Positions 14,592-23,946 are shown, numbered from the stretch's first letter. The stretch: 30,322 nucleotides of DNA from Desulfobulbaceae bacterium (GCA_023230525.1 JALNXE010000051.1:1-30322), one strand, 5' to 3'. The notes: generated from the sequence alone by a model not told the origin. Translations and numbers: made by a program.

Positions 14592-15887
14592 TTAGCGGTT
14601 TTCGATGACTTCAAGCAGTTCCTTGCGCAGCGCGTCCACTTCCAGGCGGACAATCTCCTTGACAGCCGCTGTCATTCCCGCAGACAGTTCCCCTTCGGCC
14701 CCGGCAGCTGCCTGCGCGGCCGCGGCCCGCTCTGCCAGTTCGGCCACCACCTGCTCGTGCCATTTGCTGTAATCTTGCACCGTCTCCAGATGGGAAGCCA
14801 GCAGGTTCTTCTGCGGCTGCATGGTAAAAAGGGAGTGGGCCAGGCGGTCATAAACGGTTTGCAGCATATTGCGCGACAGATCAGCGGCCACATCGCCATG
14901 GCTGGCAAGATGCCGGCCCACGGCGCCAATCACCTCCATGAAGAGGGATACCGAGTAATGCTCCGGGTGTTGGCTGCGCAGACTGGCGATTTCCTCGGCC
15001 AGCTGCCGCAACAGTACGGCGGAGATGCCGTATTTCATGTTCTGAATGATTCTGGCCAGCTTATCGACGGTGATCTCCTCTTCCTCAACCCGTTCCACCG
15101 GCCGCTCCGCTTCAATTTTCTTTTCTTTCTTGGGCTCGATCTGGCCGATGTCCACCTCCACCGTCTCATCGGCGCGGGTTTCCTTCTCTGCTTTCGCTTC
15201 GGCAACGGAAAAAGCCAGCCCGTCATCGGCAAAGAAATCATCAAGCAGGCTGTCGGCCTCCGGGAACTCCTCATCATCAACCCTGGCCAGCACCACCTCC
15301 TTGGCGTCCGGACCGGCCGTTCCCCCCACTGAGGGCATGGCCGGCGGCGGCGCGGGGGCCTTGGCCCGGTCATCGGCAACCATTTCCTGAAAGATGGTAT
15401 TAAACGCCCCGTCAACCGCCTGGTCTTCCTTCTGTTCCAACAGATCCCTGATGGTGCTTCCTCCCCGGCCGGCGGCAGGCTTGGCTTCGCCTCCGGGTTT
15501 GCCCGCCGGGCTTTCCCGCACCAGCTGCTTACGCGGTTTTGCCAGCTGAGTCTTCAATTTATTATATTTATCCACTGCGCCGCGCACCAGGGCAATCTTG
15601 CGGCCATCATCCATGTCCCCATCGGTGATCACCGTTTCCAGGGTGGCAAATACGTCGGGCAGCAGCTTGATCGCCTCGGGATGGGCTTTTTCCCGGGCCT
15701 TCTTGATATACTGCCCCAGGGTGCCGATGACCTGCAGACAGACGAGCAGCGGTTTTTTCCCGGCCCATTGCACCTTCAACGGCTCGATTGACCGGGTCAG
15801 GTTGTCCATGACCTCATCGGTTATCTCCCAGTCAATTGCCAGAATGGCAGCTTTCAGCTCCTTTATCTTCTCTGCGCCAGTGCTCAT
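14592..15887 (-). CDS. Helical protein with a duplicated domain, in the MglA operon
   Basis: I do not recognise this 431-residue protein. A helical domain at about residues 5-115 (IDWEITDEVMDNL, VIGTLGQYIKKAREKAHPEAIKLLPDV) has a second, weaker copy at about 285-375 (EVIGAVGRHLAS, LLRQLAEEIASLRSQHPEH). Between them lies a long Ala/Pro/Glu-rich linker (about 120-270) that looks disordered. The last 60 residues are Ala/Glu-rich and likely coiled coil. It starts 10 bases after the MglA stop, with AGGAG seven bases before its ATG. The setting makes it a good candidate for an effector, scaffold or exchange factor of the GTPase, which is inference. Confidence 0.7.
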   Translation of the reverse strand: MSTGAEKIKELKAAILAIDWEITDEVMDNLTRSIEPLKVQWAGKKPLLVCLQVIGTLGQYIKKAREKAHPEAIKLLPDVFATLETVITDGDMDDGRKIALVRGAVDKYNKLKTQLAKPRKQLVRESPAGKPGGEAKPAAGRGGSTIRDLLEQKEDQAVDGAFNTIFQEMVADDRAKAPAPPPAMPSVGGTAGPDAKEVVLARVDDEEFPEADSLLDDFFADDGLAFSVAEAKAEKETRADETVEVDIGQIEPKKEKKIEAERPVERVEEEEITVDKLARIIQNMKYGISAVLLRQLAEEIASLRSQHPEHYSVSLFMEVIGAVGRHLASHGDVAADLSRNMLQTVYDRLAHSLFTMQPQKNLLASHLETVQDYSKWHEQVVAELAERAAAAQAAAGAEGELSAGMTAAVKEIVRLEVDALRKELLEVIENR

Positions 15888-15897
15888 GAATAAACTC

Positions 15898-16503
15898 CTA
15901 TTGCAGTTCTTTGCGGAAAGAGATGAGCGTCATGGAGATAATCTTTTTCAGGGTTTCCACGACATTATCTCCGCTCAAGGCGCTTCCCACAAAATAGGGG
16001 ACCTTCAGTTCCTGATTGAGGTCCTGCTCCATCTCTTCAACGGTAAGCAGAGGAATCCCCTGGTTTTTCAGGTCAATCTTATTGTATTGCAGCACCAGCG
16101 GAATCTTAAAGACGTCCTTATTATGCGTGAGCAGATTTTCCTTCATCTGCTCCAGGGATTTGAGGTTGCTGTCCCTGCGCTCCCTCTGCAAATCAGCCAC
16201 AAAAACAATGCCGTCCACCCCCTTGAGCACCAGTTTGCGGGTGGCGTTATACTTGACCTGTCCCGGCACGGTATAGAGCTGGATCTTGATGTCGAAACCG
16301 TGAATCTTGCCGATATCCACCGGCAGAAAATCAAAAAAGAGGGTCCGGTCGCCGTGGGTTTTGATACTCACCATTTCGGTTTTGATGCGCTGCTTGTATT
16401 TTTTGTTGATGTAATCAAGATTGGTGGTCTTGCCGCCCCGGCCGGGCCCGTAATAGACGATTTTAATCTGTACTTCTTTTTTCTTTACATTGATAAATCC
16501 CAC
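15898..16503 (-). CDS. mglA: MglA-type small Ras-like GTPase
   Basis: The 201-residue protein has the hallmarks of bacterial MglA: P-loop GPGRGGKTT at about residues 19-27, the DRTLFFDFLP strand at 52-61, switch II TVPGQ at 78-82, LKGVDGIVFVAD at 93-104, and the base-specificity motif NKID at 141-144. In Myxococcus, MglA sets cell polarity and gliding direction with its GTPase activator MglB. In other Deltaproteobacteria, relatives are linked to polarity, motility or surface structures. The start is GTG 16503 with GAGAGG six bases upstream. It lies 18 bases after a roadblock-family gene. No motility or pilus gene is in the window, so the output is unknown. Confidence 0.88.
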   Translation of the reverse strand: MGFINVKKKEVQIKIVYYGPGRGGKTTNLDYINKKYKQRIKTEMVSIKTHGDRTLFFDFLPVDIGKIHGFDIKIQLYTVPGQVKYNATRKLVLKGVDGIVFVADLQRERRDSNLKSLEQMKENLLTHNKDVFKIPLVLQYNKIDLKNQGIPLLTVEEMEQDLNQELKVPYFVGSALSGDNVVETLKKIISMTLISFRKELQ

Positions 16504-16521
16504 AGGTTACCTCTCCCGCAA

Positions 16522-16911
16522 TCATCTGCCCCAGATTAATCTTATCTTATCGATGACCTCTGTCGTCTTCAACCGCAGAAAGCCCAGGGAAACATCCTGG
16601 CCGAAAATACAGATGAGCAGAATATCCTCGTTGACCTTACTGAAATGGATACTCTCATTTTCTCCCCGGTGGAAATGCAGGGAAAACTGCTGTTCCCCCA
16701 CCAGTTTGGCCATGGCATCCACCGCCGCGAAATTCCCCGCCGCCAATGCTGCAAAGGAAACCACATCAAAAGAGCAGCGGCCATTATCCAGCTGGGCAAT
16801 GGTGTTGCCCGCCACATCGATGATAATTGCACAGTGCACCCCTATCGAAAGAAGATCATCCTTGAGAACAACATCTATCGTTTCCAACTGTTCCTGAGAA
16901 ACATTATACAT
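16522..16911 (-). CDS. Roadblock/LC7-domain protein, MglB-like
   Basis: This 129-residue protein resembles roadblock/LC7 proteins such as MglB: an N-terminal helix, CAIIIDVAGNTIAQL (first strand hairpin), FDVVSFAALAAGNFAAVDAMAKLVG (long helix) and ENESIHFSKVNEDILLICIFG (closing strands). Such dimers act as GTPase activators or docking platforms for the adjacent GTPase. The frame extends to 16941, but AGGA seven bases before ATG 16911 supports the shorter start. It is the first gene of the four-gene operon. Confidence 0.8.
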   Translation of the reverse strand: MYNVSQEQLETIDVVLKDDLLSIGVHCAIIIDVAGNTIAQLDNGRCSFDVVSFAALAAGNFAAVDAMAKLVGEQQFSLHFHRGENESIHFSKVNEDILLICIFGQDVSLGFLRLKTTEVIDKIRLIWGR

Positions 16912-17006
16912 GGATCGGTCCTTTACGCGAAAATCACACATTATTAAAAATTATCTTCTTATTATGATGCACAAAGTGAAGCAAAAATGTCGAGCACAAT
17001 TTCACA

Positions 17007-18395
17007 TCAGACCAGCGGTGCGACAATCTGGGCCATTCCTTCATGCAGCCTTCTGAGCATGCCGGCCGGCGGATAGCCCCTGACGGCCCTTGCGGCCAGA
17101 TTGTCGATATATGAGGCGAGTTCCCTGATTTCAGCGGGACTGTAAGCGATAACCGCCACCTCATAGTTGAGAAACAGACTGCGCAGGTCCATGTTGGCCG
17201 AGCCGATCATGGCCAATTTGTCATCCATCACCATGACCTTGGCATGCACCATGCCGCCGGGATAGAGCTTAATGGTGGCGCCCGCCTCTTCAATATGGCG
17301 CAGATAAATGCCCCGCACCAGATCAGCCAGGTGATGATTTGATTTCTCCGGGATGACGATCCGCACATCAACCCCCCGCCGGGCGGCAATGGCCAGCCCC
17401 TGGGTCAGGGCATCATCCGGCACAAAGTAGGGGGTGACGATCCACAGCCGTTTCTGGGCCGTAAAGACCGCGGAGAGAATCGCCTCGTACAGCCCGTCAT
17501 GGCGGCAATCCGGACCTGAAGGCACCACCTGCAGGATGCCCTGTTGCCCGGCATCAACAGCAAGGGCTGCGGGAAAATCCTTAATGGGCAGCTCCTCTCC
17601 CCCGGCAAAGGCCCAGTCGGAGCGAAAGAGCTCGACAAAGGGCCGGACCGCCGGACCTTCAATGGCAAAGGAGATGTCCTGCCAGTTTGGTGAATGCGGG
17701 TCAGGGTCCAGGTACTCATCGGCGATATTGGTGCCGCCGGCCATGAGCAGCCGCTCGTCCGCCAGGGCGATTTTTCGATGATTGCGCAGATTGGTCCGGC
17801 CCCGCAGGGGATGATGAAATACCGGCATGAAATAGGCAAATCTCCCGCCGGCCCGGGCCAGGGGCTGGAAAAACGCCGACCCGGTTTTCAGCGAACCGAC
17901 CCCGTCCAGCAACAGACGCACCGTCACCCCCTCCCCGGCCTTGCGGATCAGCCGCCCGATAATGTCCCGCCCGGTTGCGTCGCCGGCAAAAACATAGGTG
18001 GAGATATAGAGGCTTTCCCTGGCCTGGTCGATCAAATGGGCCAGGCAATGATGGGCCTCCGGGCCGGAGCGGCAGAATTTGACCCGGTTGCCGAGCATGG
18101 CGGCCGGCACATTATGGGAACGCAGGGCCCGGTCCACAGGTGAGGCCTGGGACAGGGGCAGGATATGGTCTTCATTGAGCTGCACCGCCATTTTCCGGCG
18201 GGCGATCCGCGCCATCTTTCTGCCGCCGAGCATGATATACAGGGGAATGCCCACATAGGGCAGCAGGATCATGGCCAGCAGCCAGGAAAGGGCGCTGGAC
18301 GGGGCGCGCCGCTGCTGGAGCATATGGCCAATGGCCGCCACAGCGAGCAGGACGCCGATAATCACCGCCAGGTGCGATTCAAAAAAATATAACAT
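17007..18395 (-). CDS. cls: Cardiolipin synthase (phospholipase D family)
   Basis: The 462-residue protein has two N-terminal membrane helices (about residues 5-24 and 36-57, with the PLDNc-type SWLLAMILLPYVGIPLYIMLGGRK region). Two phospholipase D domains follow, each with an HxKxxxxD motif: HRKIALAD near residue 206 and HAKVMVMD near 384. Each motif is followed by the expected GGTNIADEY or GSANMDLRS. The enzyme joins two phosphatidylglycerol molecules to form cardiolipin and glycerol, or uses phosphatidylethanolamine in some variants. ATG 18395 has AGGAG six bases upstream. Length and motifs are normal for the family. Confidence 0.9.
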   Translation of the reverse strand: MLYFFESHLAVIIGVLLAVAAIGHMLQQRRAPSSALSWLLAMILLPYVGIPLYIMLGGRKMARIARRKMAVQLNEDHILPLSQASPVDRALRSHNVPAAMLGNRVKFCRSGPEAHHCLAHLIDQARESLYISTYVFAGDATGRDIIGRLIRKAGEGVTVRLLLDGVGSLKTGSAFFQPLARAGGRFAYFMPVFHHPLRGRTNLRNHRKIALADERLLMAGGTNIADEYLDPDPHSPNWQDISFAIEGPAVRPFVELFRSDWAFAGGEELPIKDFPAALAVDAGQQGILQVVPSGPDCRHDGLYEAILSAVFTAQKRLWIVTPYFVPDDALTQGLAIAARRGVDVRIVIPEKSNHHLADLVRGIYLRHIEEAGATIKLYPGGMVHAKVMVMDDKLAMIGSANMDLRSLFLNYEVAVIAYSPAEIRELASYIDNLAARAVRGYPPAGMLRRLHEGMAQIVAPLV

Positions 18396-18747
18396 CAAAA
18401 ACTCCTGTTGGCCACGGCCCCTGGGCCAGAAAAGGCTTTCTCTGATCTGCCAACCATAAGCTTAAGCATTTTAGTCATTTCAGGGACTCCAACGAATCTA
18501 TCTTATCCTGTTCTACCATGTCACAGCAAGCACAGGAAGCGGGGAATACGAAAACAGCAGCGGGCAACAGGAGTGTGCTGGCCGCGAGCGGGATCATCCC
18601 CTGGGCCATACCGCTCCCGGCCGCTTTCAACTTGACTTTTTTTTACCGCAGGCCGCATCATAATACTATGCCACCGGGATACGACCCTGTGGTATCGGTG
18701 TCCAAACCGGTTTTTGATAACTCCTTCTCTTCGCCACAGGACTGATT
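18396..18747. other. Divergent intergenic region between cls and ercA
   Basis: No gene is supported. A short inverted repeat (GATAC near 18678 and GTATC near 18692) and an AT-rich stretch at 18632-18665 (TTGACT followed by a run of T) may mark promoter elements of ercA, but no -10 has good spacing. An AGGA six bases before 18748 is the ercA ribosome binding site. Confidence 0.4.
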
Positions 18748-19898
18748 ATGCAGGAACTGCGGAAATTCGTCGCCCCGGAATTTGTTTTCGGCTGCGGCTC
18801 CCTGAATCTCGCCGGCCGCTATGCCATCAATTTCGGGGCCGAAAAGGTGCTGGTCGTCACCGACCCGGGGGTCATCGCCGCCGGCTGGTGCGGCAAAGTC
18901 AAGGACGTCCTTGCTGCCGCGGGGATCGACAGCGCGATCTTCTCCGCGGTCTCCCCTAATCCCCGGGCCGAAGAGGTGATGGCCGGGGCGGAATTCTATC
19001 GCAGCCACGGCTGTGACGTCATTGTCGCCGTGGGCGGCGGCAGCGCCATTGACTGCGCCAAGGGCATCGGCATTGTCAGCATGAATCGCCGGCATATCCT
19101 GCAATTTGCCGGGATCGACAATGTCACCGTGCCCGGCCCGCCGCTGATCTGCATCCCCACCACCGCGGGCTCCTCGGCCGATGTGTCGCAGTTTGCCATT
19201 ATCACCAATCTGCAGGAACGGGTGAAGATCGCCATCATCAGCAAGACCGTGGTGCCGGATGTGGCGCTGATTGATCCGGCCACCACCGTGACCATGGATG
19301 CCTATCTCACCGCCTGCACCGGCATTGACGCCATGGTGCATGCCTTGAGGCCTTTGTCTCCACCGCTCATTCCTCGCTGCTGGACCTCCATGCCCTGGAG
19401 GCCATCCGCCTGATCCGCGCCAATCTCCTGGGCGCCATCGCCAACCCGGCCGACCTGGAACTGCGCACTAAACTCATGCAGGCAAGCCTTGAGGCCGGCC
19501 TGGCTTTTTCCAACGCCAGCCTCGGAGCGGTGCATGCCATGGCCCACAGCCTCGGCGGGTTTCTGGACCGGCCCCATGGCGAATGCAATGCGATCCTGCT
19601 TGACCATGTCATCTCCTTTAATTACCAAAGCTCTGAGGAACGATACCTGCAGATCGGCGGGGCCCTAGGCCTTGACATGCGGGGCATGGCGGCAAAAGAC
19701 AAAAGGGCGGCGATTCTTCAAGAAATCGCCGGCCTCAAACAGGCCTCAGGCATTGACAGAACCCTGCGGGGAAAAGGCATCCACCTCACCGACATACCGG
19801 AGCTGGCCGAAAAAGCCCTGCGTGACCCGTGCTTGGTTACCAATCCAAGGCGTTTTAATAAACGGGATATCGAGGTAATCTATGCCGAGGCGCTCTGA
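18748..19898 (+). pseudogene. ercA: ErcA-type iron-containing alcohol dehydrogenase, frameshifted
   Basis: Joined across one frameshift, this is a full-length protein of about 383 residues of the iron-dependent alcohol dehydrogenase superfamily. It closely matches my recall of ErcA, a regulatory relative in ethanol-oxidation signalling of Pseudomonas and common in Deltaproteobacteria. Visible are VAVGGGSAIDCAKG (about residue 95), CIPTTAGSSADVSQFAIITN, and all four metal ligands: D in GIDAMVHA, its H, H in AVHAMAHSLGG and H in DRPHGECN. The first frame reads to His-Ala at 19344. The family then continues Ile/Leu-Glu-Ala-Phe-Val, but here TTGAGGCC reads as Leu-Arg-Pro and a stop follows. Restoring one base just after 19344 returns the reading frame through to 19898. 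Either a one-base deletion or a sequencing error is possible. The end overlaps the kinase gene by 17 bases. Confidence 0.85.
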
Positions 19899-21735
19899 TG
19901 ATGAAGAAAAATGGCAGATGATGCGGGAAAAAATCATCGGCCTGGGCGAAAAATCCATCAGAAAAAGCTACTATCCCGAACTGCGGCAGAAAATCATCGA
20001 ACTGGAAAAGGCCAACAGGGAATTGGCCCTTGAGGTTATTGAACGGCAACGGGGCGAGGAGGAGATCAAACGCAACTACGAAATCCAGACGATCATCAAC
20101 TCCCTGCTCAAACTCTCCCTGCAGGATATTTCCTTAGCTGAACTTTTTTCCATCACCATTGACAGCATCCTCTCCCTCCGCTGGCTTTCCCACCAGGGAA
20201 AGGCCTTTATCTTCCTGGTTGAAGATGCCCCGGAGGTCCTGGTTCTCAAGGCAGGCACCGGCCTGCCGGAACAGCTGCCCGACCATTGCGCCACGGTTCC
20301 CTTCGGCCAATGCCTGTGCGGTCTGGCCGCGTCCACCGGGGAGATACAATTTGCCGACCATGACGATGAACGCCACACCCTGCGCTATGAAAACATGCAG
20401 CCCCACGGCCACTACGCCGTGCCGATCCTGCTGGATAACCGGACCATCGGGCTGATCTGCATCTTTTTACCGGCAGGGCATAAACGGGATGCCAGCGAAG
20501 AGGAATTTCTCGTCTCCATCGCCCACACCCTGGCCGGCATTATCCAGCGCAAGCTGATGGCCCAGGAAAAAAGCAGACTGGCGGAAGAACTGCGCCAGGC
20601 CGCGAAGATGGAGGCCATCGGCACCCTGGCCGGCGGCATTGCCCATGACTTCAACAACATTCTTACCGCCATTTTCGGCTTCACCGAACTGGCCCGCATG
20701 GATTTGCCCCAGCCGGAAAAGGTTGAAAAAAATTTAAATGCAATTTACCGGTGCACCCTGCGGGCCAAAGAACTGGTCAAGCAGATCCTCACCTTCAGCC
20801 GGCGCTCGGCACAGCAGAAAGAGCCCCTGCAGCTGTCCCTGCTCATCAAGGAATGCCTCAAACTGCTGCGCTCCACCATTCCGGCCACCATTGAGATCAG
20901 ACAGGATATCCGCTCCACCGCGAGGTCCCTGGCAGACCCCACCCAGATTCATCAGATCATCATGAACCTGTGCACCAATGCCTATCATGCCATGCGGCAG
21001 AGCGGCGGAGTTCTGACCCTTGCCCTGGAGGACGTGGAAATGAGCGCGGAGGATGCCGGCCTCTCCGGCATCTCCCCGGGGCCGTACATCCGGCTGAGCG
21101 TAAGCGATACCGGCACCGGCATGGGCAAGGAGACCCTCAGCAAGATTTTCGAACCCTATTTTACCACCAAGGAGATCGGCGAAGGGACCGGGCTTGGTCT
21201 TGCCCTGGTGCACGGCATTGTCCAGGGCCATAACGGCCACATCATGGTTGCCAGTGAACCGGGCAAAGGAACCGTCTTCCATGTTTTTCTGCCCCGCCTG
21301 CACAGAGCCTCTGCCGCCTCCGCCACCCTCCTGGAAGACACCGAGGCCGAGAGGGGGCATGAACACATTCTCATTGTTGATGACGAACAAAACATTATCA
21401 GGATCGCCCGGGAGATCCTCGAGGACAGCGGGTACCAGGTCTCGGCCCACCGGACCGGCGCCGGCGCCCTGGAGCAATTCCAGCAGCAGCCGGAAAAATT
21501 TGACCTGCTCATCACCGATATGGCCATGCCCGGCATGAGCGGGGTGGACCTGGCCCGGCAGGTCATGGAGCTCAAGCCGTCCATGCCGGTGATCCTCTGC
21601 AGCGGGCACAGCGACATGGTGAACCGGGACCAGGCGCTGGCCATGGGCATCAGGGCCTATGTCGCCAAACCTTACTTCATGAGTGAAATGCTGCGCACCA
21701 TCAGGACAGTACTCAACCGCAGAAATCATACGTAA
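19882..21735 (+). CDS. Hybrid GAF sensor histidine kinase with receiver domain, ErcS-like partner of ercA
   Basis: The cytosolic 617-residue protein has an N-terminal helical stretch containing REKIIGLGEKSIRKSYYPELRQKI, which I recall as typical of kinases encoded next to ErcA. It continues with a GAF domain (about 80-225, with FGQCLCGLAASTGE), a HisKA phosphoacceptor GGIAHDFNN (His near 252), a HATPase domain (N box MNLCTNAYHAM, DTGTGM, GEGTGLGLALVHGI), and a C-terminal receiver (about 495-617) with DDE, Asp in ITDMAMPGM and Lys in AKPY. No membrane helix is seen, so it senses a cytosolic signal. Pairing with ErcA suggests control of alcohol oxidation; the DNA-binding output regulator is not in the window. 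The start overlaps the ercA end. Confidence 0.85.
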   Translation: MPRRSDDEEKWQMMREKIIGLGEKSIRKSYYPELRQKIIELEKANRELALEVIERQRGEEEIKRNYEIQTIINSLLKLSLQDISLAELFSITIDSILSLRWLSHQGKAFIFLVEDAPEVLVLKAGTGLPEQLPDHCATVPFGQCLCGLAASTGEIQFADHDDERHTLRYENMQPHGHYAVPILLDNRTIGLICIFLPAGHKRDASEEEFLVSIAHTLAGIIQRKLMAQEKSRLAEELRQAAKMEAIGTLAGGIAHDFNNILTAIFGFTELARMDLPQPEKVEKNLNAIYRCTLRAKELVKQILTFSRRSAQQKEPLQLSLLIKECLKLLRSTIPATIEIRQDIRSTARSLADPTQIHQIIMNLCTNAYHAMRQSGGVLTLALEDVEMSAEDAGLSGISPGPYIRLSVSDTGTGMGKETLSKIFEPYFTTKEIGEGTGLGLALVHGIVQGHNGHIMVASEPGKGTVFHVFLPRLHRASAASATLLEDTEAERGHEHILIVDDEQNIIRIAREILEDSGYQVSAHRTGAGALEQFQQQPEKFDLLITDMAMPGMSGVDLARQVMELKPSMPVILCSGHSDMVNRDQALAMGIRAYVAKPYFMSEMLRTIRTVLNRRNHT

Positions 21736-22106
21736 AAAGCCGATTCCCGCCCAGGGGAAGGCCCCACACCATCCCCAGCCCCCCACCTACCCTTAACCGC
21801 CAATCGACAGTTCGGCCGCCACCGGCCTCCCTGGAAAAAGGGTATTAATGACCCATGGCGGCCAATTTTACCCGACTCTGAAAAACGTGTGTGGTTTCAT
21901 CAGGTTAACGTGGGAAACCGCCATTGGCGCAGGGCATTTTGACCCCGGTCGCTGCCTCCCCTCTTTGCCCCCTGGGAAATTTTACAAATAAATATAACCA
22001 TTTCAGCAAATTACAACTAATGACGTCCATGGCATACTTCTTGTTATAGTTTCCCTGCGGGGTAGTCTCGGGCGATTAATATTTTTTTGGGGTGAAGGGG
22101 GCAGCA
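21736..22106. other. Intergenic region before the receiver gene
   Basis: No gene is supported. The region is C-rich at first, then AT-rich from about 21975. ATGGCGG at 21855-21861 and CCGCCAT at 21918-21924 are perfect complements 56 bases apart. No intrinsic terminator for the kinase gene is evident. Confidence 0.4.
22029..22046 (+). promoter_or_regulatory. Weak sigma54-like promoter candidate
   Basis: TGGCATACTTCTTGTT has the GG-N10-G(C) spacing of a -24/-12 promoter, but the -12 element carries GT where GC is expected. A sigma70-like TATAGT at 22045-22050 overlaps it and may be the real signal. Confidence 0.25.
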
Positions 22107-22535
22107 ATGGCTGCGGTTTTCGGGCAAAGAGAAATACCGGCTTGCTTGCCGGCCAGACAGTTGAAAGCACTGATCATCGATGATGATGAACAGATCCAGC
22201 GCATGCTGCGCCGGATTTTCGGTCAATGCCGCTATGCCGTGGACATTGCCGAAACATGCAGGGAGGCCCTGGACCGGGCAGCAGGCTCCGCTTACGACCT
22301 GGCCCTGGTTGATGTCAATCTCTCTGACGGCAACGGCCTGGATCTCATCGAGCCGATCAGAAAATTCTCGCCCCGCATTGAGATCATTTCCATGACCGGC
22401 GATAGCCCCCCCTCGCTGGAAGAGGAGGCGAAAAGACGCCAGGTCGCCTACCATCTGAGCAAGCCGGTGGATTTTCAGGAACTGATTTCCGTGCTGACGC
22501 ACCTCTCGAAAAAAGTACAGGCTCTCTGGTTCTAA
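22107..22535 (+). CDS. Single-domain response regulator (receiver)
   Basis: This 142-residue protein has a receiver domain at about residues 20-135. Visible are the acidic pocket IDDDE, phosphoacceptor Asp in LALVDVNLSDG, Thr/Ser in ISMTGD, and Lys in LSKP. No output domain follows, so it acts by protein contact or as a phosphate sink. The frame is open from GTG 22092, but an AGGGGG stretch five bases before ATG 22107 favours the ATG. It may work with the hybrid kinase upstream or another kinase elsewhere; the 371-base gap means it is not clearly in the same operon. Confidence 0.8.
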   Translation: MAAVFGQREIPACLPARQLKALIIDDDEQIQRMLRRIFGQCRYAVDIAETCREALDRAAGSAYDLALVDVNLSDGNGLDLIEPIRKFSPRIEIISMTGDSPPSLEEEAKRRQVAYHLSKPVDFQELISVLTHLSKKVQALWF

Positions 22536-22602
22536 ACCGGGTTGTTGATTTATTACGTTTTATGCTGGCTGGTGCTAGACAAGTTTCGCCTGGGCCGCTT
22601 GC

Positions 22603-23946
22603 TCAGCTGGCGGCGCCGCCGTCATTGCCAGCAGCGGGCGCAAAATTTTTCTTCTCATTTTTACACTGATACATCACCCTGTCACCCTGGGAGAGAAACT
22701 CCTCGACCGAACAGGGATGCTTCGGATCGTAGCGGACAATGCCCACACTCATTGACAGCTCATAACGGCGGCCAGGCTGTTGGTTTCTTGCCGCAATATG
22801 CTGCTCAAGCCTCTGCAGAACCGGATGGTTGCAGCTTGGCGCAAAGCTGCTGAACATGAGCACGGCGAATTCGTCGCCTCCCAAGCGGCCGATCCCCACC
22901 ACATCGGCTTTGCGGAAAGTGCTTTTCAGCACATCCGCCGCTTCAACCAGGGCCAGATCCCCGGTATCATGCCCGAAATTGTCATTAATCCCCTTCATGT
23001 TATCGAGATCGGCATAAAGCAGATAGAGCGACTCCTCCACCCTGTCGACCAGCAGCAGATGTTTTTCCGCCACGGACAGAAAGCCCCGGCGGTTGAGTAA
23101 ACCGGTGAGTTCGTCGGTAATGGACATCTCCTTGAGCATGTTTTCCATTTCCTTGCGCTGGGAGATATCGCGGAAGCCCTCGACAATGCCAATCAGCTCC
23201 CCTTCCTTATCATAATAGGGAAAGGCGGTGACCAGGCAGGGCAGCACCTTGCCGTCCTTTCTGGTTAATGACTTTTCGCTCTCAACATATCTGGCCCCAC
23301 GCAGGATCTTTTCCAGTGAACAGTCAGGGGTATGGCAGGCGGCATTCTTAAAGGCCACATGGCAGGGCATGCCGATCAACTCCTCCTCGGCGACCCCGCT
23401 CATCCGGGCAAAGGTGCGGTTGACCCGCTGGATGATGAAATTCCGGTCCACCACCCGTATGCCCTCGGCAGCGCAATTCAACACCTGCAGCAATTCGGCA
23501 TTGGTATTTTCCAGAGCCACGGAAGCCATGCGGTGTTCGCCGATCTCCTTTTCCAGTTCCCCCAGGGCCTGCTGCAGCTGCTCAGTCCGCTCAGCCACCC
23601 GGATTTCGAGCAGATCCCGGGCGCTGCGCAGCTGCCGCTCCCCTTCCCTGATGGTCGTGACCGTATTTTCCGTAAGATTGAGGATCAGGAAAACAAAGAG
23701 GGCGCCGCCGAAAAAAACCGCGCCCACGACCAGCTCGGTGGATAAATCAATCTGCCGGAACTGTCCGACGATAAAGACCAGATAGCTGCAGAGGAAAAAC
23801 AGCATCAGCCCGATCAGCACCCGCCATTTTGCCAGAAAGGCAGCCGGCACATCCCTGAGCAGGTGCAGGCTGAAATAAATCGAGGCCAGCAGAAAACCCG
23901 CGCCCACGAAAATCAGAATGCTTGAGAGGAGTTGCGCGGTATTCAT
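22603..23946 (-). CDS. Membrane PAS-GGDEF diguanylate cyclase
   Basis: This protein of about 447 residues has three membrane helices (about 5-30, 42-62 and 75-95), a coiled coil (about 100-155), a PAS domain (about 155-285) and a GGDEF domain (about 290-430). The catalytic motif RLGGDEF is intact, so it probably makes cyclic di-GMP from GTP. An RKAD resembling the inhibitory RxxD site lies two residues further from GGDEF than usual. The PAS domain carries three cysteines in PC-x8-C-x4-DC order, a pattern I recall from other Geobacter/Desulfovibrio-type PAS domains. An alternative start at 24012 adds 22 polar residues; neither start has a good ribosome binding site. Confidence 0.82.
   Translation of the reverse strand: MNTAQLLSSILIFVGAGFLLASIYFSLHLLRDVPAAFLAKWRVLIGLMLFFLCSYLVFIVGQFRQIDLSTELVVGAVFFGGALFVFLILNLTENTVTTIREGERQLRSARDLLEIRVAERTEQLQQALGELEKEIGEHRMASVALENTNAELLQVLNCAAEGIRVVDRNFIIQRVNRTFARMSGVAEEELIGMPCHVAFKNAACHTPDCSLEKILRGARYVESEKSLTRKDGKVLPCLVTAFPYYDKEGELIGIVEGFRDISQRKEMENMLKEMSITDELTGLLNRRGFLSVAEKHLLLVDRVEESLYLLYADLDNMKGINDNFGHDTGDLALVEAADVLKSTFRKADVVGIGRLGGDEFAVLMFSSFAPSCNHPVLQRLEQHIAARNQQPGRRYELSMSVGIVRYDPKHPCSVEEFLSQGDRVMYQCKNEKKNFAPAAGNDGGAAS

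Noticed and set aside
18632..18666. Sigma70 promoter for ercA (TTGACT with TAATAC)
   Set aside because: The spacing is 23 bases, too long for a normal promoter.
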